From contig NZ_JACIVI010000001.1 of NCBI RefSeq assembly GCF_014145335.1, forward strand, positions 1,116,001 to 1,180,000: a stretch of DNA of 64,000 nt, given 5' to 3'. Origin of the DNA: Aquariibacter albus. Its GTDB lineage: Bacteria; Pseudomonadota; Gammaproteobacteria; Burkholderiales; Burkholderiaceae_C. Numbering within the stretch: position 1 is the stretch's first letter; each line of letters starts with the position of its first letter. Shown piece by piece: positions 42,683-52,033 of the stretch. The notes under the pieces were generated by a model. That model searched no databases. It was given only the letters and a program-made list of their open reading frames with translations, and had not been told where the DNA came from. Both the position numbers and the translations under genes were made by a program.

Positions 42683-43735
42683 ATGCATCTCGTCCTCGTC
42701 AGCGATGCCTGGGCGCCGCAGGTCAATGGCGTCGTCATCACCCTGGTCGAGCTGGTGCAGCGCCTGCGCGCGCTGGGCCACCGGGTGACGGTGATCGAAC
42801 CGGGCGACTTCCGCACCTTCGCCTGCCCCGGCTACCCGGAGATCCGCCTGGCCTGGCGCGCCGGCCGGGCGCTGCGCGAGCGCCTGGACGCGCTGCGGCC
42901 CGATGCCCTGCACCTGGCCACCGAGGGCCCGCTGGGCTGGGCGGCGCGGCGCCATGCGCTGCGGCGCGGCTGGGCCTTCACCACCGCCTTCCACACCCGC
43001 TTCCCGGACATCCTGGCGCAGGCGCTGAAGATCCCCTCGCGCTGGGGCTATGCCCTGTTCCGCCGCTTCCACGCGCCGTCGGCCGGCGTGATGGTGCCGA
43101 CCGAAGGCATGCTCGCCATCCTGCAGGCCCACGGCTTTGCGGCGCTGCGGCCGTGGACCCACGGCGTGGACCGCCAGCTCTTCCGCCCCATCGAAGGCGC
43201 CGACCTCGGCCTGCCGCGGCCGGTCTGGCTCTACGTCGGCCGGGTGTCCTGGGAGAAGAACCTCGAAGCCTTCCTCGACCTCGATCTGCCGGGCAGCAAG
43301 GTGGTCTACGGCGTCGGCCCGCGCGAGGCCGCGCTGAAGGCCGCCTACCCGCAGGTGCACTGGCGCGGCATCGTCGCCCGCGAGCAGCTGCCCGCCATCT
43401 ACAGCGCGGCCGATGCCTTCGTCTTCCCGAGCCGCTCGGAGACCTTCGGCCTGGTCATGCTCGAGGCGCTGGCCTGCGGCACACCGGTCGCGGCCTATCC
43501 GGAGGCCGGCCCGCTCGACGTGATCGGCCGCGAGCCGCCCGCGCGCAGCGGCGGCGTGCTCGACCCCGACCTGCGCGCCGCCGCCCTGGCCGCCGCCGGC
43601 CTGCCGCGCGAGGCGGCCCTGGCGCGTGCCGCGCAGTTCGACTGGGACCGGGTCACGCAGGTCTTCCTGCAGCATCTGCGGCCCTGTCATGCAGGCTGCG
43701 CTTTCCGTCACGAAACCGTCGCAGACGCGTCATAA
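42683..43735 (+). CDS. GT4-family glycosyltransferase
   Basis: A 350-residue GT-B fold enzyme. The N-terminus has [18 protein letters not shown], the glycine loop of GT4 mannosyl/glucosyl transferases such as MgtA and DgdA-type enzymes. The C-terminal half has [15 protein letters not shown] and the donor-binding [20 protein letters not shown] with the E-x7-E motif. It probably adds a sugar to a membrane lipid or diacylglycerol, but the acceptor is unknown. It is 11 bases downstream of the LpxH-like gene. The Pho box of ppk1 lies within its last codons. Confidence 0.88.
   Translation: MHLVLVSDAWAPQVNGVVITLVELVQRLRALGHRVTVIEPGDFRTFACPGYPEIRLAWRAGRALRERLDALRPDALHLATEGPLGWAARRHALRRGWAFTTAFHTRFPDILAQALKIPSRWGYALFRRFHAPSAGVMVPTEGMLAILQAHGFAALRPWTHGVDRQLFRPIEGADLGLPRPVWLYVGRVSWEKNLEAFLDLDLPGSKVVYGVGPREAALKAAYPQVHWRGIVAREQLPAIYSAADAFVFPSRSETFGLVMLEALACGTPVAAYPEAGPLDVIGREPPARSGGVLDPDLRAAALAAAGLPREAALARAAQFDWDRVTQVFLQHLRPCHAGCAFRHETVADAS
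43705..43722 (+). promoter_or_regulatory. Candidate Pho box in front of ppk1
   Basis: CCGTCAC-GAAA-CCGTCGC is two 7-base half-sites in 11-base phase, like the PhoB consensus (CTGTCAT-N4-CTGTCAT). A further exact CTGTCAT lies at 43684-43690, 21 bases earlier. A -10-like CATAAA (43731-43736) follows at the distance expected when PhoB replaces the -35 box. Confidence 0.55.
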
Positions 43736-43744
43736 ACTGAATCG

Positions 43745-45919
43745 ATGTCAGTACGCACACCGGTGGCCCGTCCTGCGGCCGCACCCCGGGCCCGGCGCGG
43801 TGCCGCGGCCTCCCGCCCGGCTGCGCCGCCGCAGCTGACGCTGCTGAACCGCGAGCGCTCGATCCTCGAATTCAACCGTCGGGTCCTCGCCCAGACGCTG
43901 CGCGAGGATGTGCCGCTGCTCGAACGCCTGCGCTACGTCTGCATCGTCTCCTCGAATCTCGACGAGTTCTTCGAGGTCCGCTTCGCCGATGTGCTCGAAG
44001 CCGCCCGCCTGCCCGACAGCGGCATCACGGCGCGCGAGATGGCCAGCGTCGTCGAGGACGCGCATGCCCTGATCCGCGACCAGTACAGCGCCTTCAACGA
44101 CGTGGTGATGCCGGCGCTCAAGCAGCAGGGCATCTTCATCCTGAACCATGCCGAGCGCGACGCGAAGCAGCGCGCCTGGGTCGACGCCTTCTTCCAGGCG
44201 CAGGTGCGGCCGCTGCTGATGCCGGTCAGCCTCGACCCCTCGCACCCCTTCCCGCAGGTCGCCAACAAGGCGCTGAACTTCATCATGAAGCTCGGCGGCC
44301 GCGATGCCTTCGGGCGCGAGAACCGCATCGCCATCCTGAAGGTGCCGCGCGTGCTGCCGCGCGTGATCCGTCTGCCGGCCGAGCTGTGCAAGCCGGGCGA
44401 GCAGGTCTTCGTGATGCTCTCCAGCGTGATCCGCGCCCACCTGGCCGAGCTCTTCCCGGGCCGCGAGGTCGAGGTCTTCTCGCAGTTCCGCGTCACCCGC
44501 GACTCCGACCTGGAGGTCGACGAAGAGGACGTGGCCAATCTGCGCCAGGCCCTGCGCTCCTCGCTGAGCACGCGGCACTTCGGCCGCGCGATCCGGCTGG
44601 AGGTGGTGAGCAGCTGCCCCGACGAGCTGACCGACTTCCTGCTGCAGCAGTTCGAGTTGCCGGAGGCTGCGCTCTACAAGGTCAATGGCCCGGTCAACCT
44701 GGTGCGGCTGAACCAGCTCATCGACCAGGTCGACGACAGCGTGCGGCCCGATGCCGCCGCCGCCCTGCGTTTCCCGCCCTTCGAGGCTGGCTGGCCGGCC
44801 GAGCTGCCCCGCGGCGGCCAGGGCGGCAGCATCATCGCCACGCTGCAGCAGCGCGACGTGCTGCTGCACCACCCCTTCCAGAGCTTCGACCCGGTGGTGG
44901 CCTTCCTGCGCGAGGCTGTCCACGATCCCGACGTGCTCGCGATCAAGCAGACCATCTACCGCACCGGCAGCGAGAGCGTGCTGATGGAGCTGCTGATCGA
45001 GGCCGCCCGCCGGGGCAAGGAGGTGATGGCCGTCGTCGAGCTCAAGGCCCGCTTCGACGAGGAGGCCAACATCAACTGGGCCGAGCGCCTGGAGGCCGTC
45101 GGCGCCCAGGTGGTCTACGGCATCGTCGGGCTCAAGACCCACGCCAAGCTGATGCTGGTCACCCGCCGCGAGGCCGGCGAGCACGGTCCGCTGCTGCGCC
45201 ACTACGCGCACCTGTCAACCGGCAACTACAACCCCAAGACCGCGCGGCTCTACACCGACACCGGCTTCCTCACGGCCGACCCGGCGATCACCACCGATGC
45301 GCACGGCGTGTTCCAGCAGCTCGCCAGCCAGACCGAGCTGCCCACCCCGCGCTGCCTGCTGCTGGCCCCGCAGCACATGCATGCGCGGCTGATCGAGCTG
45401 ATCGGCCAGGTGGCGGCCGCCGCCCGGGCCGGCGTGCCGGGCGCGCGCATGGTGATCAAGGTCAATGCCCTGACCGACCCGGCCATGGCCCATGCGCTGG
45501 CCGCCGCCGGCCAGGCCGGTGCGCAGGTCGACCTGATCGTGCGCGGGGCCTGCATGCTGCCGCCCGGCCTGCCCGGCCTGAGCGAGAACGTGCGGGTGCG
45601 CTCGGTCGTCGGCCGCTTTCTTGAACACACCCGCGCGCTGTGGTTCTGCTGGGGCCCGGGCGAGGACGAGCAACAGCTCTACCTCAGCAGCGCCGACTGG
45701 ATGAGCCGCAACATGCTGCGCCGCATCGAGCTGGCCTGGCCGGTGCGCGACCCGGCCCTGCGCCGCCGCGTGATCGAGGAATGCCTGAGCCTCTACCTGG
45801 ACGACAGCCTCGACGCCTGGCAGCTCGGCGCCGACGGCCGCTACCAGCGCATCGAAGCGGCCGAAGGCCAGGCCCCGCGCAGCGCGCAGCGCCGCCTGAT
45901 GCGGGCCCTGGGGGCCTGA
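43745..45919 (+). CDS. ppk1: Polyphosphate kinase 1
   Basis: Membrane-associated enzyme that polymerises the gamma phosphate of ATP into inorganic polyphosphate. The 724-residue protein has the N-terminal domain with LLNRERSILEFNRRVLAQ and VSSNLDEFFEVRFADVLE, the head domain, and the C-terminal catalytic domains. The phosphorylated His is about residue 489 in YAHLSTGNYNPKTARLYTDT, and the second conserved region is KTIYRTG-like (IKQTIYRTGSESVL). The first 30 residues (Ala/Arg/Pro-rich) are not conserved. No ribosome-binding site precedes the ATG at 43745, and a -10-like box ends only 9 bases before it, so the mRNA may be almost leaderless. The ppx gene is nearby. Confidence 0.96.
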   Translation: MSVRTPVARPAAAPRARRGAAASRPAAPPQLTLLNRERSILEFNRRVLAQTLREDVPLLERLRYVCIVSSNLDEFFEVRFADVLEAARLPDSGITAREMASVVEDAHALIRDQYSAFNDVVMPALKQQGIFILNHAERDAKQRAWVDAFFQAQVRPLLMPVSLDPSHPFPQVANKALNFIMKLGGRDAFGRENRIAILKVPRVLPRVIRLPAELCKPGEQVFVMLSSVIRAHLAELFPGREVEVFSQFRVTRDSDLEVDEEDVANLRQALRSSLSTRHFGRAIRLEVVSSCPDELTDFLLQQFELPEAALYKVNGPVNLVRLNQLIDQVDDSVRPDAAAALRFPPFEAGWPAELPRGGQGGSIIATLQQRDVLLHHPFQSFDPVVAFLREAVHDPDVLAIKQTIYRTGSESVLMELLIEAARRGKEVMAVVELKARFDEEANINWAERLEAVGAQVVYGIVGLKTHAKLMLVTRREAGEHGPLLRHYAHLSTGNYNPKTARLYTDTGFLTADPAITTDAHGVFQQLASQTELPTPRCLLLAPQHMHARLIELIGQVAAAARAGVPGARMVIKVNALTDPAMAHALAAAGQAGAQVDLIVRGACMLPPGLPGLSENVRVRSVVGRFLEHTRALWFCWGPGEDEQQLYLSSADWMSRNMLRRIELAWPVRDPALRRRVIEECLSLYLDDSLDAWQLGADGRYQRIEAAEGQAPRSAQRRLMRALGA

Positions 45920-45929
45920 GCCGGCGGCC

Positions 45930-46427
45930 ATGACCCGTCCCCGCGGCATGGACCTGATCCTCTGGCGCCACGCCGAGGCCCATCTGCTGCGCGAGGGCCA
46001 GACCGACCTGGAACGCGCACTCACGCCCAAGGGCGAACGCCAGGCCCAGCGCATGGGCGAATGGCTGAACCTGCGGCTGGCCGAAAGCACCCGCCTGCTC
46101 GTCAGCCCGGCCCTGCGCTGCCAGCAGACCGCGCGCGCGCTGGGGCGCCCCTTCCGCACCGTGGCCGAGCTGGCCCCCGAGGCCGGGCCCGAAGCCCTGC
46201 TGGCCGCCGCACGCTGGCCGCAGTCGGCCGAGCCCGTGCTGATCTGCGGCCACCAGCCCACCCTGGGCCGGTTGGCGGCGCAGCTGCTGGCCGGTGCCGA
46301 GCAGGACTGGTCGGTGCGCAAGGGCGCCGTCTGGTGGCTGCGCCACCGGATGCGCGAGCCCGAGGGCGGCGGCCCGCCACGGGCCCAGGTGCTGCTGCAG
46401 GCCATGCAGGGGCCGGACCTGCTCTGA
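45930..46427 (+). CDS. sixA: Phosphohistidine phosphatase SixA
   Basis: A 165-residue histidine phosphatase. The catalytic RHG-type motif is LILWRHAEAHL, and the second conserved His is in LICGHQPTLGRLA. SixA in E. coli removes phosphate from phosphohistidine in phosphorelays and PTS-type NPr. It starts 10 bases after ppk1 and is probably in the same transcript. An in-frame ATG at 45948 (MDLILWRHAEA) is the commoner start in the family and is equally possible. It converges on ppx. Confidence 0.9.
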   Translation: MTRPRGMDLILWRHAEAHLLREGQTDLERALTPKGERQAQRMGEWLNLRLAESTRLLVSPALRCQQTARALGRPFRTVAELAPEAGPEALLAAARWPQSAEPVLICGHQPTLGRLAAQLLAGAEQDWSVRKGAVWWLRHRMREPEGGGPPRAQVLLQAMQGPDLL

Positions 46428-46496
46428 GCCAGCCTCCGGCGACGCGGCGGCCGGTCCGGACGGGCGCCGCGGGCGGCCGATGGTCGGCGGGGTCCC

Positions 46497-48038
46497 TCAG
46501 TGCTGCAGCTGCAGCCGCAGGCCGTCGACGGCCGCCCAGGCCCGCACCTCGTCCTGCAGTAGGTGCAGGGTGCGGGGATGGTTGGCGGCCCAGCCAGGCG
46601 CCAGGCTCAGCCGGGCGCCGCCGCGCTGGCGGGTGAGCTGCACCGCCTCCGGCTTGGGAGGTGCGATGCGCGCATGGCAGAGGATGGCCGCCAGGCGCAG
46701 GCAGAGCACGCGCCAGCTCAGGCTTTCCTCGCCGAGGTGGTCGAGCTTGCGCAGGTCGCCGCGGTGGCCCAGCACCAGCTCGGCCACGCTGCGCAGCTGG
46801 CTCTGCGAAAAGCCCGGTGCATCGACATGGGCCAGCAGGTAGGCGCTGTGGCGGTGGTGGTCGTGGTGCGAGACAAACATGCCGATCTCATGCAGCGCCG
46901 CGGCCCAGCCCAGCTCGCGCACGCCTTCGGACACCGCCGCCAGCGGGCCGGCCGGCGCCACCGCATCGTGCAGCCGCAGGGCCAGCAGGCGCACGCGCTC
47001 GGCCTGCTGCAGGTCGACGCCGAAGCGCCGCTGCAGCTCGGCCACCGAGGCCTCGCGGATGTCCTGCGGGCCGCGGCGATCGCCGCGGCTGGCGGCCTCC
47101 AGCCGGTCGGCCAGGTCGAACATCACGCCCTGGCGCAAGGCGCCGCGGGTGGGATGCAGTGCGTCGATGCCGAACTGCATGGCCAGGGTGTAGAGGATGG
47201 ACAGGCCGCCGCCGAGCACGGCGCGGCGCTCGGGCTTGAGGCCCGGCAAGGCGATGGCCTCGACGCGGCCGGCCGCCAGGCACTGCTCCATGCACCAGCG
47301 CAGGCCGGCCGGGGTGATGGTGCCGTCGCTGATGCCGTGGGCCGCCAGCAGCTGAGAGACGGCGCCGGCCGTGCCGGAGGATCCGAGCGCCTCGACCCAC
47401 TGGCCGGGGGCGAAGAGGGTCAGGGCCTCCTCCAGCTCGGCGCCGGCAGCGATCTGCGCCGCGCGGAAGGCCTCGGCCGTGAAGCGACCGTCGCCAAAAT
47501 ACTGCATCGACAGGCTGACGCTGCCGATCTTGAAGCTCTCGGCCCGGCGCGGCGTGCGGCCCTGGCCCAGGATCATCTCGGTCGACCGGCCGCCGATGTC
47601 GATCACCAGGCGCGGCCGCTCGCTGGGCTGGATGCGGGCCACGCCGGCGAAGATCAGCCGGGCCTCCTCGCGGCCCGAGATCACCTCGATCGGATGGCCC
47701 AGCACGGGCTGGGCGCGGGCCAGGAAGGCATCGCGATTGCGCGCCTCGCGCAGGGTCTGGGTGGCCACCGCCCGCACCCCGGCCACGCGCAGGCCGCGCA
47801 GGCGCTCGGCGAAGCGGGCCAGGCAGGCCAAGCCACGCTGCTGGGCCTCTTCGGTCAGGAAACCCTGGGCGTCCAGGCCACCGCCCAGGCGCACCGTCTC
47901 CTTCAGGTACTCGACGCGCTTGTAGCGGCCGCGCTGCAGGTGGCCCAGCTCCAGGCGAAAGCTGTTGGAGCCGATGTCGATGGCGGCCAGCAGGGACGGA
48001 AGGGCATCGGGCGCTTGGGTTTCGGCGGTCGGCAACAT
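46497..48038 (-). CDS. ppx: Exopolyphosphatase / pppGpp phosphohydrolase
   Basis: A 513-residue Ppx/GppA-family enzyme. It shortens polyphosphate chains from the end, so it opposes Ppk1 located just upstream on the other strand. The ASKHA ATPase-fold motifs are LLAAIDIGSNSFRLELG and RLVIDIGGRSTEMILG; the C-terminal HD-like helical domain has EIGMFVSHHDHHRHSAYLL. The ATG at 48038 is chosen, as homology starts 15-20 residues after it; an upstream in-frame start (48089) is also open. Ppx versus GppA activity cannot be told from sequence alone. Confidence 0.92.
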   Translation of the reverse strand: MLPTAETQAPDALPSLLAAIDIGSNSFRLELGHLQRGRYKRVEYLKETVRLGGGLDAQGFLTEEAQQRGLACLARFAERLRGLRVAGVRAVATQTLREARNRDAFLARAQPVLGHPIEVISGREEARLIFAGVARIQPSERPRLVIDIGGRSTEMILGQGRTPRRAESFKIGSVSLSMQYFGDGRFTAEAFRAAQIAAGAELEEALTLFAPGQWVEALGSSGTAGAVSQLLAAHGISDGTITPAGLRWCMEQCLAAGRVEAIALPGLKPERRAVLGGGLSILYTLAMQFGIDALHPTRGALRQGVMFDLADRLEAASRGDRRGPQDIREASVAELQRRFGVDLQQAERVRLLALRLHDAVAPAGPLAAVSEGVRELGWAAALHEIGMFVSHHDHHRHSAYLLAHVDAPGFSQSQLRSVAELVLGHRGDLRKLDHLGEESLSWRVLCLRLAAILCHARIAPPKPEAVQLTRQRGGARLSLAPGWAANHPRTLHLLQDEVRAWAAVDGLRLQLQH

Positions 48039-48214
48039 GGGGGCATTGTCGCGGTGGCCCATGCCGGGCCGGTGACGCGCAGCCGCCACCGTCGGCGCCG
48101 GCAGCCATTGACAGCCTCGCTAAGATCCCTGGAAGGCCCTGCAGTCCGGGCCTGCTCCGCGCCACGGCCCCCGCCGGGCGCGTTTTTGCTTCTTCCCGCC
48201 GGATTCCCATCTTG

Positions 48215-49075
48215 ATGACGCTCAGCTGGATCGTGCTGGCCACCCTTGCCGGGGGCGTGCTGTCGGTGCTGGTGGCCGCAGCCCTCACGCTGCAACTGCT
48301 GCCGGTGATCGTGAAGCACCTGGTCAGCATCTCGGCCGGCGTGCTGCTCGGCAGCGCGCTGCTGCACGTGCTGCCCACCGCCTTCGAACAAGGCCCGCCG
48401 CCGCAGGCCCTGTTCCTGACCCTGCTCGGCGGCCTGCTGTTCTTCTTCCTGCTGGAGAAGGCCGAGCTCTATCGCCACAGCCACCACCACGAAGGCGACG
48501 ACCCGCATCACCACCACCACCATGGTTTTGATGCCGAGCAGGCCGGCCGCGGCGGCTGGAGCGTGCTGATCGGCGACAGCATCCACAACTTCTGCGACGG
48601 GGTGCTGATCGCCGCGGCCTTCCTGGTCGACACCCAGGTCGGCCTGGCCACCGCGGTGGCCGTGATCGCCCACGAGATCCCGCAGGAGGTGGGCGACTAC
48701 GTCGTGCTGCTCAATGCCGGCTTCAGCCGCCGGCGTGCCCTGCTGGTCAACGCCCTGTCGGGCCTGGCCGGCGTGCTGGGCGGGGTGCTGGGCTATTTCG
48801 CGATCCAGCCCTTCGAGGCCGCCATGCCCTACCTGCTGGTGCTGACGGCCAGCAGCTTCATCTACGTGGCCGTGGCCGACCTGATCCCGCAGCTGCAGAA
48901 ACGCCTGAGCTGGCGCGCGACGGCGCAGCAGCTGGCCTGGATCGCCGCCGGCCTGGCCCTGATCGCCTTCCTGGTCGGCGGCCTGCATGACCACGATCAC
49001 GGCCACGGGCCGGCCCAGGCCGGGCCAGGGCACGACCACGACCACGGCCCGGCCTCCGCCCCGGCAGGCCGCTGA
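48215..49075 (+). CDS. ZIP-family metal transporter
   Basis: An inner-membrane ZIP protein (286 residues, about 8 helices) that brings divalent metals, most likely zinc, into the cytoplasm or equilibrates them. The conserved metal-binding helices are HNFCDGVLIAAAF and HEIPQEVGDYVVLLNAG. A long His-rich loop lies between TM3 and TM4 (HSHHHEGDDPHHHHHHGFD), and a second His cluster is at the C-terminus (HDHDHGHG ... HDHDHG). A TTG directly before the ATG at 48215 is not needed. It is divergent from ppx. Confidence 0.93.
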   Translation: MTLSWIVLATLAGGVLSVLVAAALTLQLLPVIVKHLVSISAGVLLGSALLHVLPTAFEQGPPPQALFLTLLGGLLFFFLLEKAELYRHSHHHEGDDPHHHHHHGFDAEQAGRGGWSVLIGDSIHNFCDGVLIAAAFLVDTQVGLATAVAVIAHEIPQEVGDYVVLLNAGFSRRRALLVNALSGLAGVLGGVLGYFAIQPFEAAMPYLLVLTASSFIYVAVADLIPQLQKRLSWRATAQQLAWIAAGLALIAFLVGGLHDHDHGHGPAQAGPGHDHDHGPASAPAGR

Positions 49076-49093
49076 GCCGCGTCGGCCTCGGCC

Positions 49094-49621
49094 TCAGCGT
49101 TCCAGCGTCAGCAGCTTGAAGCGGCGCTCGGCATTGAAGAGGAAGGTCTCGTTGAAGACCCAGGGCTTGGGCAGGCGGCTCACATCGCCGAAGGGTGCCG
49201 CGCGACGGACCGCCTCGATCGCCGTCTGGATGGTGTCCTTGGCCTGCCGTGGCTCGCGCAGCACCTCGATGCGCCGCACGCTGCCATCGGCATGCAGCTC
49301 GACCTTGAGCACCGGCACGGCCAGCAGGGGATCGGGCGGCGGCCCCTCGTAGACGCGCTCGGGCTGGGCGGCCACGATGCGCTGCGCCGCCTGGCGGCGC
49401 AGCTCGTCCAGGCTGCGGGGGGTGGCCGGCGGCGGCAGGCCGCGCGCGGTCGGCGGCTCAGCCGGGGGCGGACGCACGGGGGGCGGAGGCGGGGGCGGCT
49501 CGCGCGGCGGGCTGCGGTCCACCACGGGCGGCGGCGGGGCCGGGGGCGTCGCGCAGGCGGCCAGCAGCAGGGCCAGGCCGGTGACGACGGCGAGCAGCGG
49601 GTGGGTGGAACGGGGCGGCAT
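49094..49621 (-). CDS. Lipoprotein with TonB C-terminal-like domain
   Basis: A 175-residue lipoprotein: signal with lipobox LLLAAC (Cys about residue 23), then a Pro-rich spacer (PPPPVVDRSPPREPPPPPPP) of about 50 residues, and a C-terminal domain with LKVELHADGSVRRIEVLREP, which resembles the TonB C-terminal fold. There is no N-terminal transmembrane anchor, so it is not an energy transducer but perhaps a periplasmic scaffold. The ATG at 49621 begins the signal peptide. It converges on the ZIP gene. It lies downstream of uvrC on the same strand. No specific role is known. Confidence 0.8.
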   Translation of the reverse strand: MPPRSTHPLLAVVTGLALLLAACATPPAPPPPVVDRSPPREPPPPPPPVRPPPAEPPTARGLPPPATPRSLDELRRQAAQRIVAAQPERVYEGPPPDPLLAVPVLKVELHADGSVRRIEVLREPRQAKDTIQTAIEAVRRAAPFGDVSRLPKPWVFNETFLFNAERRFKLLTLER

Positions 49622-49746
49622 GCGCGGGCTCCTCGGGGCCGGGATGGCCAGTGGCCGGACGCGCAGTGTGCCCGCCGGGCCCTGAAGCCCCGGTGAAGTC
49701 GGGGTCGGCGCGGGGGGCATGGCCCCCGCCCGGCGGGATCACGCGC

Positions 49747-51936
49747 TCAGCGCAGGGCCTGGTGGATGGTCTCGGCCAGGGCGCGGGAGATGCCCTCGAC
49801 GGTGGCCAGCTCGTCGACGCTGGCCGCCGCCACGCCGCGCACGCCGCCGAAGCGCTGCAGCAGGCGGGCGCGCTTGCGCGGGCCGACGCCGGGAATCTCC
49901 TCCAGCGCGCTGCCGCCGGTGCGCACGCTGGCGCGCTTGGCACGCATGCCGGTGATCGCGAAGCGGTGGGCCTCGTCGCGGATCTGCGCCACCAGCATCA
50001 GCGCCGCCGAGTCGTGGCCCAGGTAGACCTTTTCCCGGCCATCGGCGAAGACCAGCTCCTCCAGGCCGACCTTGCGGCCCTCGCCCTTCTCCACGCCGAC
50101 CAGCAGGCCCAGGTCGAGGCCGAGCTGTTCGAAAACCTCGCGCGCAACCCCGATCTGGCCCTTGCCGCCGTCGATCAGCACCAGGTCGGGCAAGCGCTCG
50201 CGGCCGCTGGGGGCGGGGCTGTCAGCACCCTCGCCGCCCTTGTGGCGGCGCAAGGCCTCGGCCAGCTTGCCGTAGCGGCGCAGCAGCACCTGGCGCATGG
50301 CCGCATAGTCGTCGCCGGGGGTGATGCCCTCGATGTTGTAGCGGCGGTACTGCGCGCTCTGCATGGCATGCGCCTCGAAGACGACGCAGCTCGCCTGGGT
50401 CGCCTCGCCTGCGGTGTGGCTGATGTCGAAGCACTCGATGCGCAGGCGCTCCAGCGGCTCGACGGCGAGGTCCAGGGCCTCGACCAGGGCCCGGGTGCGG
50501 GCCTGCTGCGAGCCTTCCTCGGCCAGCAGGCGGGCGAGCTTGAGGCGCGCGTTCTGGATCGCCATGTCCAGCCAGGCACGGCGCTGCTCGCGCGGCTGGT
50601 GCTGGGTGGCGATGCGGCGGCCGGCGGCCGTGCTCAGCGCCTCGACCAGGGCCTTGTCGACCGGATGACTCAGCACCAGCAGCGGCGGGATGGGCGCAGG
50701 CTCGCCGCCAGCCTCGGCCAGGTAGTGCTGGGCGAGGAAGGCTTCCAGCACCTGCTGCTCGACCGGCGGGCCGGCCTCGCGGCGGCGGGCCTCGTCGGCG
50801 CTGAGGGCTTCGCTGACGGGTTCGTCCTCCTGGCCCAGGGCGCCGAAAAGCGCCGCCGCATCCTCGATGTGGCTGGGGAAGTGCGGCCGGTCGCCCAGGT
50901 GCCGGCCGCCGCGCACCATGGCCAGGTTCACGCAGGCGCGGCCGCCCTGCACGACGACGGCGAGCACGTCGGCATCGCGGTCGAAGGCGCCGTCGGCGGT
51001 GTCCTCCATGCTCTGCTGGTGCAGCACCTTGGACAGGGCGCCGATCTGGTTGCGCAGCTCGGCCGCCTTCTCGTAGGCCATGCGCTCGGCGTGCTCCATC
51101 ATCCGCGCCTGCAGGTCGGCCACGACGGCCTCGGTGTCGCCGTCGAGAAAGCGTTCGGCGCGGGCCACGTCCTCGGCATAGTCCAGCGCATCGATCTCGC
51201 CCACGCAGGGCCCCGAGCAACGCTTGATCTGGAACAGCAGGCAGGGCCGGCTGCGGTGGGCGAAGACCGTGTCCTCGCAGGTGCGCAGGCGGAAGACCTT
51301 CTGCAGCAGCTGGATGGTCTCCTTCACCGCCCAGGCGCTGGGGTAGGGGCCGAAGTGGCGGTGGCGCTTGTCGACCGCGCCGCGGTAGTAGGTCATCCGC
51401 GGGTAGGCGGCCGGGCTGGGCGAAGCGCCCTCGCGGCAGGCCGCCGCCTCGCCGCGGCGGGTGCCGCCCCGCACGCCGGTGATGCGCAGGTAGGGGTAGC
51501 TCTTGTCGTCGCGGAAGAGGATGTTGAAGCGCGGGTTGAGCGTCTTGATGAGGTTGTTCTCGAGGATCAGTGCCTCGGCCTCGGAGCGCACCACCGTGGT
51601 CTCCATCCGCGCGATGCGACCGACCATCACGCCGATGCGGCTGCCGCCGTGGTCCTTCTGGAAGTAGCTGCTGACGCGCTTCTTCAGGCTGCGGGCCTTG
51701 CCGACGTAGAGCACGCCGCCCTGGGCGTCGAAGTAGCGGTAGACGCCGGGCAGGGCCGGCAGGGCGGCCACTTCGTCGAGCAGGGCCTGCCAGCGGGCGG
51801 CGTCGCGCAGGGGCTCGGCGGGCGGCTCGGCGGCCGGGGCGGACGCCGGGTCGCGGCGCGGCGCGGTCACGGCGGCGGCGGCGGCCGGCACGGCGGCGGA
51901 CGGCACGGCATCGGGGCGCGGGTCGGAATCGCTCAT
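49747..51936 (-). CDS. uvrC: Excinuclease ABC subunit C
   Basis: Nuclease subunit of nucleotide excision repair that cuts both sides of a lesion together with UvrB. The 729-residue protein is longer than the usual 600-620. The GIY-YIG domain begins [20 protein letters not shown] (about residues 60-80), then [20 protein letters not shown], the UvrB-binding motif (about 270-300), RNaseH-like domain (ECFDISHT) and two HhH motifs at the end ([20 protein letters not shown]). The extra length comes from a 45-residue Ala/Pro N-terminal extension and an insertion after RITGVRGG (about residues 155-175). Confidence 0.96.
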   Translation of the reverse strand: MSDSDPRPDAVPSAAVPAAAAAVTAPRRDPASAPAAEPPAEPLRDAARWQALLDEVAALPALPGVYRYFDAQGGVLYVGKARSLKKRVSSYFQKDHGGSRIGVMVGRIARMETTVVRSEAEALILENNLIKTLNPRFNILFRDDKSYPYLRITGVRGGTRRGEAAACREGASPSPAAYPRMTYYRGAVDKRHRHFGPYPSAWAVKETIQLLQKVFRLRTCEDTVFAHRSRPCLLFQIKRCSGPCVGEIDALDYAEDVARAERFLDGDTEAVVADLQARMMEHAERMAYEKAAELRNQIGALSKVLHQQSMEDTADGAFDRDADVLAVVVQGGRACVNLAMVRGGRHLGDRPHFPSHIEDAAALFGALGQEDEPVSEALSADEARRREAGPPVEQQVLEAFLAQHYLAEAGGEPAPIPPLLVLSHPVDKALVEALSTAAGRRIATQHQPREQRRAWLDMAIQNARLKLARLLAEEGSQQARTRALVEALDLAVEPLERLRIECFDISHTAGEATQASCVVFEAHAMQSAQYRRYNIEGITPGDDYAAMRQVLLRRYGKLAEALRRHKGGEGADSPAPSGRERLPDLVLIDGGKGQIGVAREVFEQLGLDLGLLVGVEKGEGRKVGLEELVFADGREKVYLGHDSAALMLVAQIRDEAHRFAITGMRAKRASVRTGGSALEEIPGVGPRKRARLLQRFGGVRGVAAASVDELATVEGISRALAETIHQALR

Positions 51937-52033
51937 CGGCGCGCATTGTGGGCCGGGACAATGCGGGCCTCGCCGACCACGCCGGACCACCCCTCCGGCC
52001 GCCCTCCGCATCGGGACCGCAGCCGGTCCCGGC

